Assembly: GCF_025934275.1 (NCBI RefSeq)
Contig: NZ_JAICYI010000018.1
Coordinates: 1 to 53,826, forward strand
Length of the DNA: 53,826 bases
Origin: Phenylobacterium sp.
GTDB taxonomy: Bacteria; Pseudomonadota; Alphaproteobacteria; Caulobacterales; Caulobacteraceae
Direction: 5' to 3'
Below the pieces are notes generated by a model that was given only the letters and a program-made list of their open reading frames with translations, was not told where the DNA came from and searched no databases. Shown one piece after another: positions 46,629-53,826 of the stretch. How positions within the stretch are numbered: the stretch's first letter is position 1; every line of letters begins with the position of its first letter. A program made the position numbers and the translations under genes.

Positions 46629-47499
46629 TCCCGCCAGCCAATCCGATCGGTCTCGACGACGAGGCTGGTTCGACTTCTTCACCCGCCGGCGGAGCGAGCC
46701 CGAGCCGGTCTCGGCCATGGCCGAGGAGGCGGCGGCGGTCGCCGACGAACTGGTGGTGCAGGCCCGCGCCTTCGAGGACGTCCGGGTCGAGGACGTCATG
46801 AAGCCCCGCGCCGACATCGTGGCGATCGAGAAGGCCTGCAGCTTCGCCGAGCTGGTGGCGCGCTTCGTCGAGGCCGAGCACTCGCGGATGCCGGTCTACC
46901 AGGAGACGCTCGACGAGCCGCTGGGCGTGGTTCACGTCAAGGACGTCTTCAAACTCCTGGCCCAGAAGGCGCGCCGACCGAGGCCGGACGACAAGGTGCT
47001 GCAGGGCCGCCGCGGGCTGGTGCGCGAGGCGCTCTATGTGCCCGGCTCGATGCCCGCCGCCGACCTCCTGGCGCGTATGCGCGCCAGGCGCATCCACATG
47101 GCGCTGGTGATCGACGAGTTCGGCGGCACCGACGGCCTGGTGACGCTGGAAGACCTCCTGGAGATGCTGGTCGGCGACATCTCCGACGAGCACGATCTGG
47201 CGGAAGACGAGGTGGCGAGCCCGCTCGTCGAGGCGGAGGGCGTCTGGGTGGTCGACGGCCGCGCGCCGCTGGAGGAGCTGGAGGCCGCGCTGGGCGGCGT
47301 CGATCTCGCCCCCGCCGACGTCGGCGAGGAGATCGACACGGTCGCCGGCCTGGTGAACACGCTGGCCGGCCGCGTGCCGCAGCGGCGCGAGACCATCGCC
47401 CATCCCGGCGGCTTCCTGATCGAGGTGCTGGCCGCGGATCCGCGGCGCGTGAAGCGGGTGCGCATCCGGCGCGCCAAGCCGCCGTCGACGGCGGTCTGA
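46612..47499 (+). CDS. corC: HlyC/CorC-family CBS-domain protein
   Basis: The 295-residue protein has two CBS domains (about residues 57-185; VEDVMKPRADIVAIEKA, then VPGSMPAADLLARMRARRIH) and a C-terminal CorC_HlyC domain (EGVWVVDGRAPLEELEAAL, then VAGLVNTLAGRVP). It is soluble, lacking the DUF21 membrane domain of the longer relatives. CorC was first tied to magnesium/cobalt efflux in Salmonella; in this operon its role is less clear. Start at 46612 (or the next codon, 46615), both inside ybeY, so translation is coupled. lnt follows after seven bases. Confidence 0.92.
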   Translation: MMTDPDPASQSDRSRRRGWFDFFTRRRSEPEPVSAMAEEAAAVADELVVQARAFEDVRVEDVMKPRADIVAIEKACSFAELVARFVEAEHSRMPVYQETLDEPLGVVHVKDVFKLLAQKARRPRPDDKVLQGRRGLVREALYVPGSMPAADLLARMRARRIHMALVIDEFGGTDGLVTLEDLLEMLVGDISDEHDLAEDEVASPLVEAEGVWVVDGRAPLEELEAALGGVDLAPADVGEEIDTVAGLVNTLAGRVPQRRETIAHPGGFLIEVLAADPRRVKRVRIRRAKPPSTAV

Positions 47500-47506
47500 G
47501 CCGCGC

Positions 47507-49087
47507 GTGGCGAGACCCGTCTCCCCTTGGACGCTCCGGTTCGCGGCGCTCGGCGCTGGGCTCGCCGCCGCGCTCGCCCATCCGCCGTTCGGCGTCCTGC
47601 CGGGGCTCTTGGGCTACGCCCTGCTGCTCTGGCTGCTCGATCGCGCCGGGCCGCGGCGGCTGCGCTCGGCCTTCTTCCGCGCATGGCTGGCGGGGGTTGG
47701 CTACTTTGGCCTCGGCTGCTGGTGGATCGTCGAGCCGTTCTTCGTCGACGCCAAGGACCAGGCCTGGATGGCGCCGATCGCCCTGCCGCTGACCGCCGGC
47801 GGGCTCGCGCTGTTCTGGGGCCTGGCGGGCCTGCTCTATCGGGCCGTAGCGCCGCGCGGATGGGCGCGGGTGATCGTCTTCGCCGGCGCGCTGGCGCTGT
47901 TCGAATGGCTGCGCGGACATGTGCTGACCGGCTTTCCCTGGGACCTGCCCGGGGAGACCTGGCGCGCCGGCTCCGCGCCCTCGCAGGCCGCAGCGCTGGT
48001 CGGGGCCTATGGGCTGAGCTGGATCACCATCGTGCTTGCCGCCGCCCCGGCGCTGCTGTTCGACCCGGTGACCCGCCGCCGGCGAGCCGCCATGGCCGCG
48101 GTGATGCTGGCGCTGCTCGCCGTGCTCTACGGCTTCGGCGCCGCCCGCCTCGCGGGAGGAGAGCCGGCTCCGGGCGCCTCGCCGATGATCCGCGTGGTGC
48201 AGGCCGACATCGACCAGAAGGACAAGTGGCGGCCGGAACACCTCGCGGCCATCTTCCAGACCTACGTCGAGCTTTCGCGCCGGCCGGCGCCGACGCATCC
48301 GGATGTCGTGATCTGGCCGGAGGGCGCGCTGCCGGCGGTCATCGACGAGCTGCTGGCGCCGGACAGCCCCTACGGGCCGCGCTTGCGCGACACCGTCGAC
48401 CCGGGCCAGACGCTGATCCTCGGGGCCAACCGCGCGCAGCCGAAGGCGGACGGCGGCCTCGCCTACTTCAACAGCCTGATCGCCTTCCGCCGGGAGGCCG
48501 GGGGGCTGAAGGTCACCGCCGTCTACGACAAGTACCGGCTGGTGCCGTTCGGGGAATACATGCCGCTCGGGGCGCTCGCCTCGAAGGTGGGGTTCCGCAG
48601 CCTGGTGCACATGCCCGACGACTTCTCCGCCGGGCCGCCGCCCCGGCCCGCGACGCCGGCCGGCCTGCCGCCCTTCCAGCCGCTGATCTGCTACGAGGCG
48701 TTGTTCCCCGGCTTCACCCGCGAAGGGGCGGCGCGCGCGGACCTGCGTCCGACCTGGATTCTCAACATCTCCAACGACGCGTGGTTCGGCCGCACGTCGG
48801 GGCCGCTGCAGCACCTGAACCTCGCGAGCTACCGGGCGATCGAGGAAGGCCTGCCGATGGTGCGGGCGACGCCGACCGGCGTGTCGGCGGTGATCGACGC
48901 GTTCGGGCGGACCGAGCCCGGCAAGCGGCTGGGTCTTGGCGACTTCGGCGTGATCGATGCGCGCCTGCCGCCGGCGCTCGGCCCGACGCCCTACGAACGG
49001 CTTGGGGATATCCCGTTCTGGAGCCTCGTCGCACTCTCCGCGTTGATCGCGGCTGCCGAGCGGGCGCGCCGACTTGGCGGGACATAA
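47507..49087 (+). CDS. lnt: Apolipoprotein N-acyltransferase
   Basis: The 526-residue inner-membrane enzyme adds the third acyl chain to lipoproteins. Six or so N-terminal helices cover about the first 215 residues, including RFAALGAGLAAALAHPPFG and the CWWIVEPFF region. The nitrilase-like periplasmic domain follows, with Glu in IWPEGALP, Lys in YDKYRLVPFGEY and the catalytic Cys in LICYEALFPGF. A last helix (FWSLVALSALIAAAER) closes it. The start is GTG at 47507. The stop lies inside the near-palindrome at 49083-49100. Confidence 0.95.
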   Translation: MARPVSPWTLRFAALGAGLAAALAHPPFGVLPGLLGYALLLWLLDRAGPRRLRSAFFRAWLAGVGYFGLGCWWIVEPFFVDAKDQAWMAPIALPLTAGGLALFWGLAGLLYRAVAPRGWARVIVFAGALALFEWLRGHVLTGFPWDLPGETWRAGSAPSQAAALVGAYGLSWITIVLAAAPALLFDPVTRRRRAAMAAVMLALLAVLYGFGAARLAGGEPAPGASPMIRVVQADIDQKDKWRPEHLAAIFQTYVELSRRPAPTHPDVVIWPEGALPAVIDELLAPDSPYGPRLRDTVDPGQTLILGANRAQPKADGGLAYFNSLIAFRREAGGLKVTAVYDKYRLVPFGEYMPLGALASKVGFRSLVHMPDDFSAGPPPRPATPAGLPPFQPLICYEALFPGFTREGAARADLRPTWILNISNDAWFGRTSGPLQHLNLASYRAIEEGLPMVRATPTGVSAVIDAFGRTEPGKRLGLGDFGVIDARLPPALGPTPYERLGDIPFWSLVALSALIAAAERARRLGGT

Positions 49088-49100
49088 GGATGTCTTTATA
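49083..49100. promoter_or_regulatory. Near-palindrome upstream of metK (candidate methionine-regulon operator)
   Basis: The 18-base site CATAAGGATGTCTTTATA has half-sites CATAAGGA and TCTTTATA that agree at six of eight positions when inverted. AT-rich palindromes of the form CATAAAGA-N2-TCTTTATG are, from memory, found before methionine-cycle genes in alphaproteobacteria and assigned to an ArsR-type SAH/SAM-responsive repressor. The site is 63 bases before the metK start and overlaps the lnt stop codon. Confidence 0.5.
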
Positions 49101-49162
49101 GGTTTTCGCATGCCGACCGGCCCGCGGCGTCCGCCGCACGGCCCAGCCTCCCGGAGTCCGAC

Positions 49163-50383
49163 TTGAGCCGTTCCAGCTACATCTTCACCTCGGAAAGCGT
49201 CTCCGAAGGCCATCCCGACAAGGTCGCCGACCGCATCTCCGACACCGTGGTCGACGCATTCCTGAGCGCGGAGCCGGAGGCGCGCGTCGCCTGCGAGACT
49301 CTGGTCACCACCAACCGCATCGTGCTGGCCGGCGAGGTGCGCGCGGGCCGGCCCGGCGGCTCGAAGGGCGAGAACAAGTCGCTGACCAAGGAGATCGTCC
49401 GCTCGCTGGAGCCCAAGGTCCGCCAGGCCATCAAGGACATCGGTTACGAGCAGAAGGGTTTCCACTGGGCCAAGGCCAAGTACGCCTGCTACCTGCATGC
49501 CCAGTCGGCCCACATCGCCCAGGGCGTCGACGCCTCCGCCAAGAAGGAGGAGGGCGCGGGCGACCAGGGGATCATGTTCGGCTACGCGGTCGACGAGACG
49601 CCGGAGCTCATGCCGGCCACCCTGCAGTACGCCCACAACATCCTGAAGCGGCTCTCGGAGGTCCGGCACTCCGGCGAGTGCGCCGTGCTCGAACCGGACG
49701 CCAAGAGCCAGGTCACCTTGCGCTACGAGGACGGACGGCCGGTCGAGGTGCTGAAGATCGTCGTCTCCACCCAGCACAAGAAGCGCATGGGGCTGCATTC
49801 GGTGACGCCCAAGCGGCTGCAGGCCGAGATCCGCCCGTTCGTCCAAGAGGTGTTCCCGGAGGGCCTGATCACCAAGAACACCGAGTGGCTGGTGAACCCC
49901 ACCGGCCGCTTCGAGATCGGCGGACCGGACGGCGATGCGGGCCTGACCGGCCGCAAGATCATCGTCGACACCTATGGCGGCGCGGCGCCGCATGGCGGCG
50001 GCGCCTTCTCCGGCAAGGATCCGACCAAGGTGGACCGCTCGGCGGCCTACGCCTGCCGCTATCTGGCCAAGAACGTCGTCGCCGCGGGCCTCGCGAGAAA
50101 GTGCACCATCCAGATCTCCTACGCGATCGGCGTGGCCCAGCCGCTCAGCTTCTACGTGGACACCCACGGCACAGGCGAGGTCGATCCCGCCAAGCTGGAG
50201 ACCGCTCTGCCGGCGATGATCGGCGGGGCGACGCCCAGAGCGATCCGCGAGCACCTGGGGCTGAACAGGCCGATCTACGCCCGCACCGCCGCCTACGGCC
50301 ACTTCGGCCGCCAGCCGGACAACGAGGGCGGCTTCTCCTGGGAGCGCACCGACCTGGTCGACCAGCTGCGCGGGCTGGCGTAG
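49163..50383 (+). CDS. metK: S-adenosylmethionine synthetase
   Basis: The 406-residue enzyme makes S-adenosylmethionine from methionine and ATP. Motifs: [20 protein letters not shown], the hexapeptide [12 protein letters not shown] and the P-loop-like [19 protein letters not shown]. It is about 20 residues longer than E. coli MetK, with an insertion near residues 100-130 ([20 protein letters not shown]), as usual in alphaproteobacteria. The start is TTG at 49163, preceded by CGGAG; no nearby ATG is in frame. A SAM riboswitch was looked for and not found in the 75-base leader. Confidence 0.97.
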   Translation: MSRSSYIFTSESVSEGHPDKVADRISDTVVDAFLSAEPEARVACETLVTTNRIVLAGEVRAGRPGGSKGENKSLTKEIVRSLEPKVRQAIKDIGYEQKGFHWAKAKYACYLHAQSAHIAQGVDASAKKEEGAGDQGIMFGYAVDETPELMPATLQYAHNILKRLSEVRHSGECAVLEPDAKSQVTLRYEDGRPVEVLKIVVSTQHKKRMGLHSVTPKRLQAEIRPFVQEVFPEGLITKNTEWLVNPTGRFEIGGPDGDAGLTGRKIIVDTYGGAAPHGGGAFSGKDPTKVDRSAAYACRYLAKNVVAAGLARKCTIQISYAIGVAQPLSFYVDTHGTGEVDPAKLETALPAMIGGATPRAIREHLGLNRPIYARTAAYGHFGRQPDNEGGFSWERTDLVDQLRGLA

Positions 50384-50414
50384 CTCATTCCAACTAACTG
50401 ATCGTGATCCCCGT

Positions 50415-50501
50415 GCTTGTCCCCGGGACCTGGAAACACGACCTCGGCTGAGGTCGCGCCAGCGTTCGGTCCTCGGCGTCTCTGGGTGGCCGGGGACAAG
50501 C
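50415..50501. repeat. REP-like palindromic repeat (family B)
   Basis: GCTTGTCCCCGG (50415-50426) and its exact complement CCGGGGACAAGC (50490-50501) bound an 87-base element in the 143-base gap between metK and trmB. The type (ATGGCCGGGCTTGTCC...) is a common intergenic repeat in alphaproteobacteria. It can form a long hairpin and may define the metK mRNA end. Confidence 0.65.
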
Positions 50502-50526
50502 CCGGCCATGACGGTTAGGTGGAACG

Positions 50527-51198
50527 ATGTCGGACCGTCCCCAACTCCGCACCTACGGCCGCACCAAGGCGCGGCCGATCAAGCCCAGGCAGGCGGCGCT
50601 CCTCGCGACCCTGCTGCCGGCGATCCGCGTTCCGGAGGGCCCGTTCGAGCCGGCGAGCCTGATGCCGGCGGCGCGAGAGGTCTGGCTGGAGATCGGGTTC
50701 GGCGGCGGCGAGCACCTGGCGGCGCAGGCGGCGGCTCATCCTGACGTGCTCATGCTCGGCGCCGAGCCGTTCCAGAACGGGGTGGCGAGCGCGCTTCGCC
50801 ATATCGAGGCTCAGGCGCTGCGGAACGTCCGCATCCATGCCGGCGACGCCCGCGAATTGCTAATCCAGCTGCCGGAGGCGAGCCTCCAGCGCATCTTCAT
50901 CCTGTTCCCCGACCCCTGGCCGAAGACGCGGCACCACAAGCGACGGCTGGTCCAGGCGGACACCGTGGCCGAGCTGGCCCGCGTGCTAACGCCGGGCGGC
51001 GCCTTGCGTTTCGCCAGCGACTGGGCCGAGTACGTGGACTGGGCGCTGGCGCGGTTCCTCGCCAGTCCCGCTCTGCGCTGGACCGCCGAGCGGGCGAACG
51101 ACTGGCGCGCCCCGCCAGCCGATCACGTCGCGACCCGCTACGAGCAAAAGCACCTGGGCGACTGCGCGCCGGCGTTCCTGGATTTCGTAAGGGTCTAG
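50527..51198 (+). CDS. trmB: tRNA (guanine-N7-)-methyltransferase
   Basis: The 223-residue SAM-dependent enzyme makes m7G46 in tRNA. Rossmann-fold motif I is WLEIGFGGGEHLAAQA, followed by LGAEPFQNGVASALR, NVRIHAGDARELL and the family hallmark ILFPDPWPKTRHHKRRLVQ. Its C-terminal TRYEQKHL is also typical. The gene lies downstream of metK, the producer of its methyl donor, although the repeat between them suggests separate transcripts. It converges with ppa; their stop codons overlap. Confidence 0.96.
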   Translation: MSDRPQLRTYGRTKARPIKPRQAALLATLLPAIRVPEGPFEPASLMPAAREVWLEIGFGGGEHLAAQAAAHPDVLMLGAEPFQNGVASALRHIEAQALRNVRIHAGDARELLIQLPEASLQRIFILFPDPWPKTRHHKRRLVQADTVAELARVLTPGGALRFASDWAEYVDWALARFLASPALRWTAERANDWRAPPADHVATRYEQKHLGDCAPAFLDFVRV

Positions 51199-51725
51199 CG
51201 CGCCTTCGCCCGCTCGATGGCGGCGCGGATCAGGTCGGCGGCCTCCTCGGGGTCGGCCCAGCGGAGGATGTCGACCTTCTTGCCCTTCTCCAGGTCCTTG
51301 TAGTGCTGGAAGAAGTGGGCGACCTGCTCGGTGACGATCCAGGGCAGCGCGCGCCAGGAATCCACGCCCTCGTAGAACGGGTGCAGCTTGTCGACGGGGA
51401 CCGCCAGGATCTTCTCGTCGCCCCCCGCCTCGTCGCGCATCAAGAGCGCTCCGATCGGCCGCGCCCGGATGATCGCGCCCGGGACCACCGGCGTCGGCCC
51501 GACCACCAGGATGTCCATCGGATCGCCGTCGTCGGCAAGCGTGTGCGGGATGAAGCCGTAGTTGCCGGGGTAGAACATCGCGGTGTGCAGGAAGCGGTCG
51601 ACGAACATCGCCCCGCTCTCCTTGTCGAGCTCGTACTTCACCGGCTCGCCGCCCTGCGGAATCTCGATGAGGGCGTTGACGTCATAAGGCGGATTGGCGC
51701 CGACCGGGATCTTGGAGAGGTCCAT
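51195..51725 (-). CDS. ppa: Inorganic pyrophosphatase (family I)
   Basis: The 176-residue enzyme hydrolyses pyrophosphate and drives biosynthetic reactions forward. Active-site segments are KYELDKESGAMFVDRFL, MFYPGNYGFIPHT, the signature DGDPMDILV and KILAVPVDK. Length matches the bacterial hexameric type. The ATG at 51725 (MDLSKIPVGANPPYDVN) is the usual start; a longer in-frame start adds 19 unusual residues. It is the only minus-strand gene between glnD and the right end of the window. Confidence 0.97.
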   Translation of the reverse strand: MDLSKIPVGANPPYDVNALIEIPQGGEPVKYELDKESGAMFVDRFLHTAMFYPGNYGFIPHTLADDGDPMDILVVGPTPVVPGAIIRARPIGALLMRDEAGGDEKILAVPVDKLHPFYEGVDSWRALPWIVTEQVAHFFQHYKDLEKGKKVDILRWADPEEAADLIRAAIERAKAR

Positions 51726-51822
51726 GCGGGCGCATGTGGGGCAGGTCGGGAGACGAGTAAAGCTGCGGCTTGCGTTCGGCAAAAACCCAGCTGACAGTTG
51801 CGGGGGAATTGGGGGTTAGCCC

Positions 51823-52380
51823 ATGCGGATGGCTGTGACCGGAGGCGTTCTGAGCGCCCTGCTCCCGACGCTTGCGCTGGCCGAGACGAAGGTCGACCTG
51901 GGCGACGGCGTTTCGGTCGTTTTCCCGAGCGCGCCGGCCAAGATGCACACGACGTCCGAACCGCCGGCGGGACCGGCGAAGGGCGCCGGGACGGAGTCGA
52001 TCCGCTCCGTCGACACCTGGATGCTGCGGATCGGCGGCGCGACCTTTCGGGCCACGGCAATGACCCCGCGCGAGCAGCCCGGCGCACCGCGCGCGACGTG
52101 CGGCGATCCGCCTCTGCCCGTACCGCCCGGAACCATCAGCCCCTGTGACTCCGTCGGCCGCGATCTGGCCTCGCCGCCCGAGGAGCGTCGCGTGATGGGG
52201 AACGGCGCAGTCGTCCTGATCCGCACGGTCAAGGTCAATGGCCACATCTATGGCGTGACGTTCATGCGTAGTGGCGAGGGTCAGCTCGCCACGCTCGATC
52301 CGAGCCACGAGACGCCGCCGGAATCGGTCGGGGAAGCGTTCGTCAGCTCGTTCAAGGTGGCGACGCCGCCGGCGAAATAA
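51823..52380 (+). CDS. Secreted protein of unknown function
   Basis: The 185-residue protein has a signal peptide ([20 protein letters not shown], cleavage before ETKVDL). The mature part begins [18 protein letters not shown], the pattern of small periplasmic proteins that start with a beta-hairpin and a 'V.FP..P' turn, and it includes one cysteine pair (TCGDPP and SPCDS). No known domain is recognised. It is divergent from ppa with a 97-base shared upstream region. The promoter of rimP lies just after its stop, so it is a separate unit. Confidence 0.7.
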   Translation: MRMAVTGGVLSALLPTLALAETKVDLGDGVSVVFPSAPAKMHTTSEPPAGPAKGAGTESIRSVDTWMLRIGGATFRATAMTPREQPGAPRATCGDPPLPVPPGTISPCDSVGRDLASPPEERRVMGNGAVVLIRTVKVNGHIYGVTFMRSGEGQLATLDPSHETPPESVGEAFVSSFKVATPPAK

Positions 52381-52398
52381 CGCCGCGCGCAATCGGGG

Positions 52399-52427
52399 CT
52401 GACAAGCGGCCCGGCCTCGCCTATATT
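52399..52427 (+). promoter_or_regulatory. Candidate sigma-70 promoter of rimP-nusA
   Basis: CTGACA (52399-52404), a 17-base spacer and TATATT (52422-52427) each match five of six positions of the -35 and -10 consensus. Transcription would start near 52434 and pass through the leader hairpin at 52465-52491 before reaching rimP. Confidence 0.6.
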
Positions 52428-52464
52428 CCTCGCAACATCGCTGATAGCGCTGGATGGCGCTTTC

Positions 52465-52495
52465 AAGCGGCGGGCTCCGGCCCGACCGCTTTTTT
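52465..52495 (+). terminator. Intrinsic terminator in the rimP leader (rimP-leader attenuator type)
   Basis: AAGCGG-CGGGC (52465-52475) pairs with GCCCG-A-CCGCTT (52480-52491) around a TCCG loop, with one bulged A, and six T's follow at 52490-52495. The hairpin lies between the candidate promoter and the rimP start, so it would end transcripts before the gene. Rfam holds a 'rimP-leader' family of alphaproteobacterial attenuators (recalled from memory); this looks like a member. It may also stop read-through from the gene to the left. Confidence 0.7.
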
Positions 52496-52520
52496 CTTTG
52501 CCGAAGGACGGCCGAGCTTC

Positions 52521-53063
52521 ATGCGCGGGAAGACCGCCGAGGACGCAGGACTGCTGGAGTTGCTCGACCCCGTGGCTGAGGCGGCGGGCTACGCCATCGT
52601 GCGGTTGCGGCTGATGGGCGGCGGCGAGGCCCGGCGGCTGCAGGTGATGGCCGAACGCCCCGACGGCGAGATGGACATCGACGACTGCGCCACGCTTTCG
52701 CGCGCCATCTCCGAGGTTCTGGACGCCGCCGATCCGATCAGCGGCCGCTATACGCTTGAGGTCTCCTCGCCCGGGGTCGACCGGCCGCTCACCCGGATGA
52801 AGGATTTCGAGACCTTCGAGGGCCACGAGGCGCGCCTGGAGCTCGACCGGTTGGCCGAGGGCCGCAAGCGTTTCAAGGGCGCGCTGGCCGGCGTCGAGGG
52901 CGACAACGTCGCCATCGACCTGGAGGGCGAGGACTCGACCACGCTGATCCCGTTCGCCTGGATTGCCGAGGCGAAGCTCGTACTGACCGACGACCTTATG
53001 AAACGCGGGGCCGAAAGCCGCTCCGAGCGCCTGCAACATCAACACGACGAAGCGTCCGACTGA
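52521..53063 (+). CDS. rimP: Ribosome maturation factor RimP
   Basis: The 180-residue protein helps assemble the 30S subunit. The N-terminal alpha/beta domain has [20 protein letters not shown] and [16 protein letters not shown], then the hallmark [20 protein letters not shown]. The C-terminal SH3-like domain contains [17 protein letters not shown]. nusA follows after 12 bases, the near-universal rimP-nusA pairing. The start at 52521 lies 25 bases after the leader terminator's T-run. Confidence 0.95.
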   Translation: MRGKTAEDAGLLELLDPVAEAAGYAIVRLRLMGGGEARRLQVMAERPDGEMDIDDCATLSRAISEVLDAADPISGRYTLEVSSPGVDRPLTRMKDFETFEGHEARLELDRLAEGRKRFKGALAGVEGDNVAIDLEGEDSTTLIPFAWIAEAKLVLTDDLMKRGAESRSERLQHQHDEASD

Positions 53064-53075
53064 GAGAGAGACCCC

Positions 53076-53826
53076 ATGAGCCTGACCGGCATTTCCGCCA
53101 ACCGGCTTGAGCTTCTGCAGATCGCCGAAGCCGTCGCCCGCGAGAAGGCGATCGACAAGGAGATCGTCATCGAGGCGATCGAGGACGCCATCCAGAAGGG
53201 CGCCCGCGCCCGCTACGGCGCCGAGCACGACATCCGCGTGCACATCGATCCGAAGACCGGCGAGACCACGATCAAGCGCGTGGTCACGGTGGTCGCCGAC
53301 GACGCGGTGTTCGGCGGCGGCGTCGACGAGGAGGGCAACGAACTGCCCTTCGAGGAGCCGGCCGGGATCATCCGGCTGGCCGACGCCAAGCGCACCGACA
53401 AGTCCGCCGAGATCGGCAAGACCTACGAGGAGGTCCTGCCGCCCTTCGAGTTCGGCCGGGTGCAGACCCAGATGGCCCGCCAGGTGGTCATGGGAAAGGT
53501 CCGCGACGCCGAACGCGAGCGGCAGTACGAGGAGTTCAAGGATCGGGTCGGCGAGATCGTCAACGGCGTGGTCAAGCGCGTCGAGTACGGCAACGTCATC
53601 GTCGACCTGGGCCGCGGCGAAGGCATCATGCGGCGCGACCAGTCGATCCCGCGCGAGAACTTCAATATCGGCGACCGGATCCGCTGCTACATCTACGACG
53701 TCCGCCGCGAGACCAAGGGGCCGCAGATCCTGCTTTCGCGCGCGCATGGCGGCTTCATGGCCAAGCTGTTCGCCCAGGAGGTGCCGGAAGTCTACGACGG
53801 GGTCATCGAGATCCGCGCCGTGGCCC
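53076..53826 (+). CDS. nusA: Transcription termination/antitermination protein NusA (N-terminal part; cut by window edge)
   Basis: The ATG at 53076 opens a frame that runs out of the window after about 250 residues. It starts MSLTGISANRLELLQIAEAV, followed by KEIVIEAIEDAIQKGARARYG, the typical NusA N-terminal RNA-polymerase-binding domain. The S1 domain is next (GEIVNGVVKRVEYGNVIVDLG, then PRENFNIGDRIRCYIYDV), and the KH region begins with GPQILLSRAHGGFMAKLF. NusA modulates pausing, termination and antitermination. A purine-rich AGAGAGA precedes the start, and the gene is in the rimP operon. Confidence 0.96.
   Translation, partial: MSLTGISANRLELLQIAEAVAREKAIDKEIVIEAIEDAIQKGARARYGAEHDIRVHIDPKTGETTIKRVVTVVADDAVFGGGVDEEGNELPFEEPAGIIRLADAKRTDKSAEIGKTYEEVLPPFEFGRVQTQMARQVVMGKVRDAERERQYEEFKDRVGEIVNGVVKRVEYGNVIVDLGRGEGIMRRDQSIPRENFNIGDRIRCYIYDVRRETKGPQILLSRAHGGFMAKLFAQEVPEVYDGVIEIRAVA

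Noticed and set aside
49088..49162. A SAM riboswitch upstream of metK
   Set aside because: The 75-base leader shows no SAM-II-like pseudoknot or other SAM aptamer core that I could lay out by eye. The near-palindrome is better explained as a protein-binding site.

Overview
The window is a GC-rich, gene-dense stretch of an alphaproteobacterial chromosome. Gene content, gene order and codon use point to Caulobacterales; a Phenylobacterium- or Caulobacter-like organism is the best guess, inferred without a database search. Nearly all genes are core housekeeping genes, which suggests an origin-proximal region (gyrB-recF, polA, mutS, glnD, trpS, fur, metK, rimP-nusA).

Left part (1-12.5 kb): the 3' end of an IS630-type transposase runs up against gyrB. 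Then follow recF, an isocitrate-lyase/PEP-mutase family gene, a degenerate metallophosphoesterase, two small unknown genes, polA, a hemerythrin-like lipoprotein, mscL, tRNA-Ala(CGC), a YggT membrane protein and an ammonium transporter.

Middle (12.5-32 kb): a BON-domain stress protein lies behind two EcfG-like promoter matches. It is followed by a sirtuin, an OmpA-like lipoprotein, an aldehyde dehydrogenase and a tyrosine phosphatase. Next comes a two-component system followed by an ABC exporter. A 0.7-kb insert bounded by tRNA-Thr(CGT) and a copy of its 3' end carries one unknown secreted protein of lower GC. Then follow the haem genes hemC-hemD, tsaD-gpsA-yciI-Rieske, a GNAT acetyltransferase, mutS, a CPT-like kinase and a HAD hydrolase.

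Accessory spot (32.0-34.2 kb): an ArsR regulator, an SdpI-family membrane protein and a CPBP intramembrane protease form a tight operon. It is flanked by a direct repeat: the real 3' end of an aspartic protease gene on the right and a truncated copy of that 3' end on the left. It resembles the sdpRI immunity/signalling pair of Bacillus with an added protease and no toxin gene. This is the most system-like locus in the window.

Right part (35.9-53.8 kb): an almost entirely plus-strand run of core genes. These are glnD, murJ, trpS, nfu, tsaB-rimI, fur, miaB-phoH-ybeY-corC-lnt, metK, trmB, (ppa on the minus strand), a secreted protein of unknown function, and rimP-nusA. nusA is cut by the window edge. 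A candidate promoter plus intrinsic terminator in the rimP leader suggests attenuation, and a near-palindrome precedes metK. Many junctions are 1-4 base overlaps with GTG or TTG starts, indicating translational coupling.
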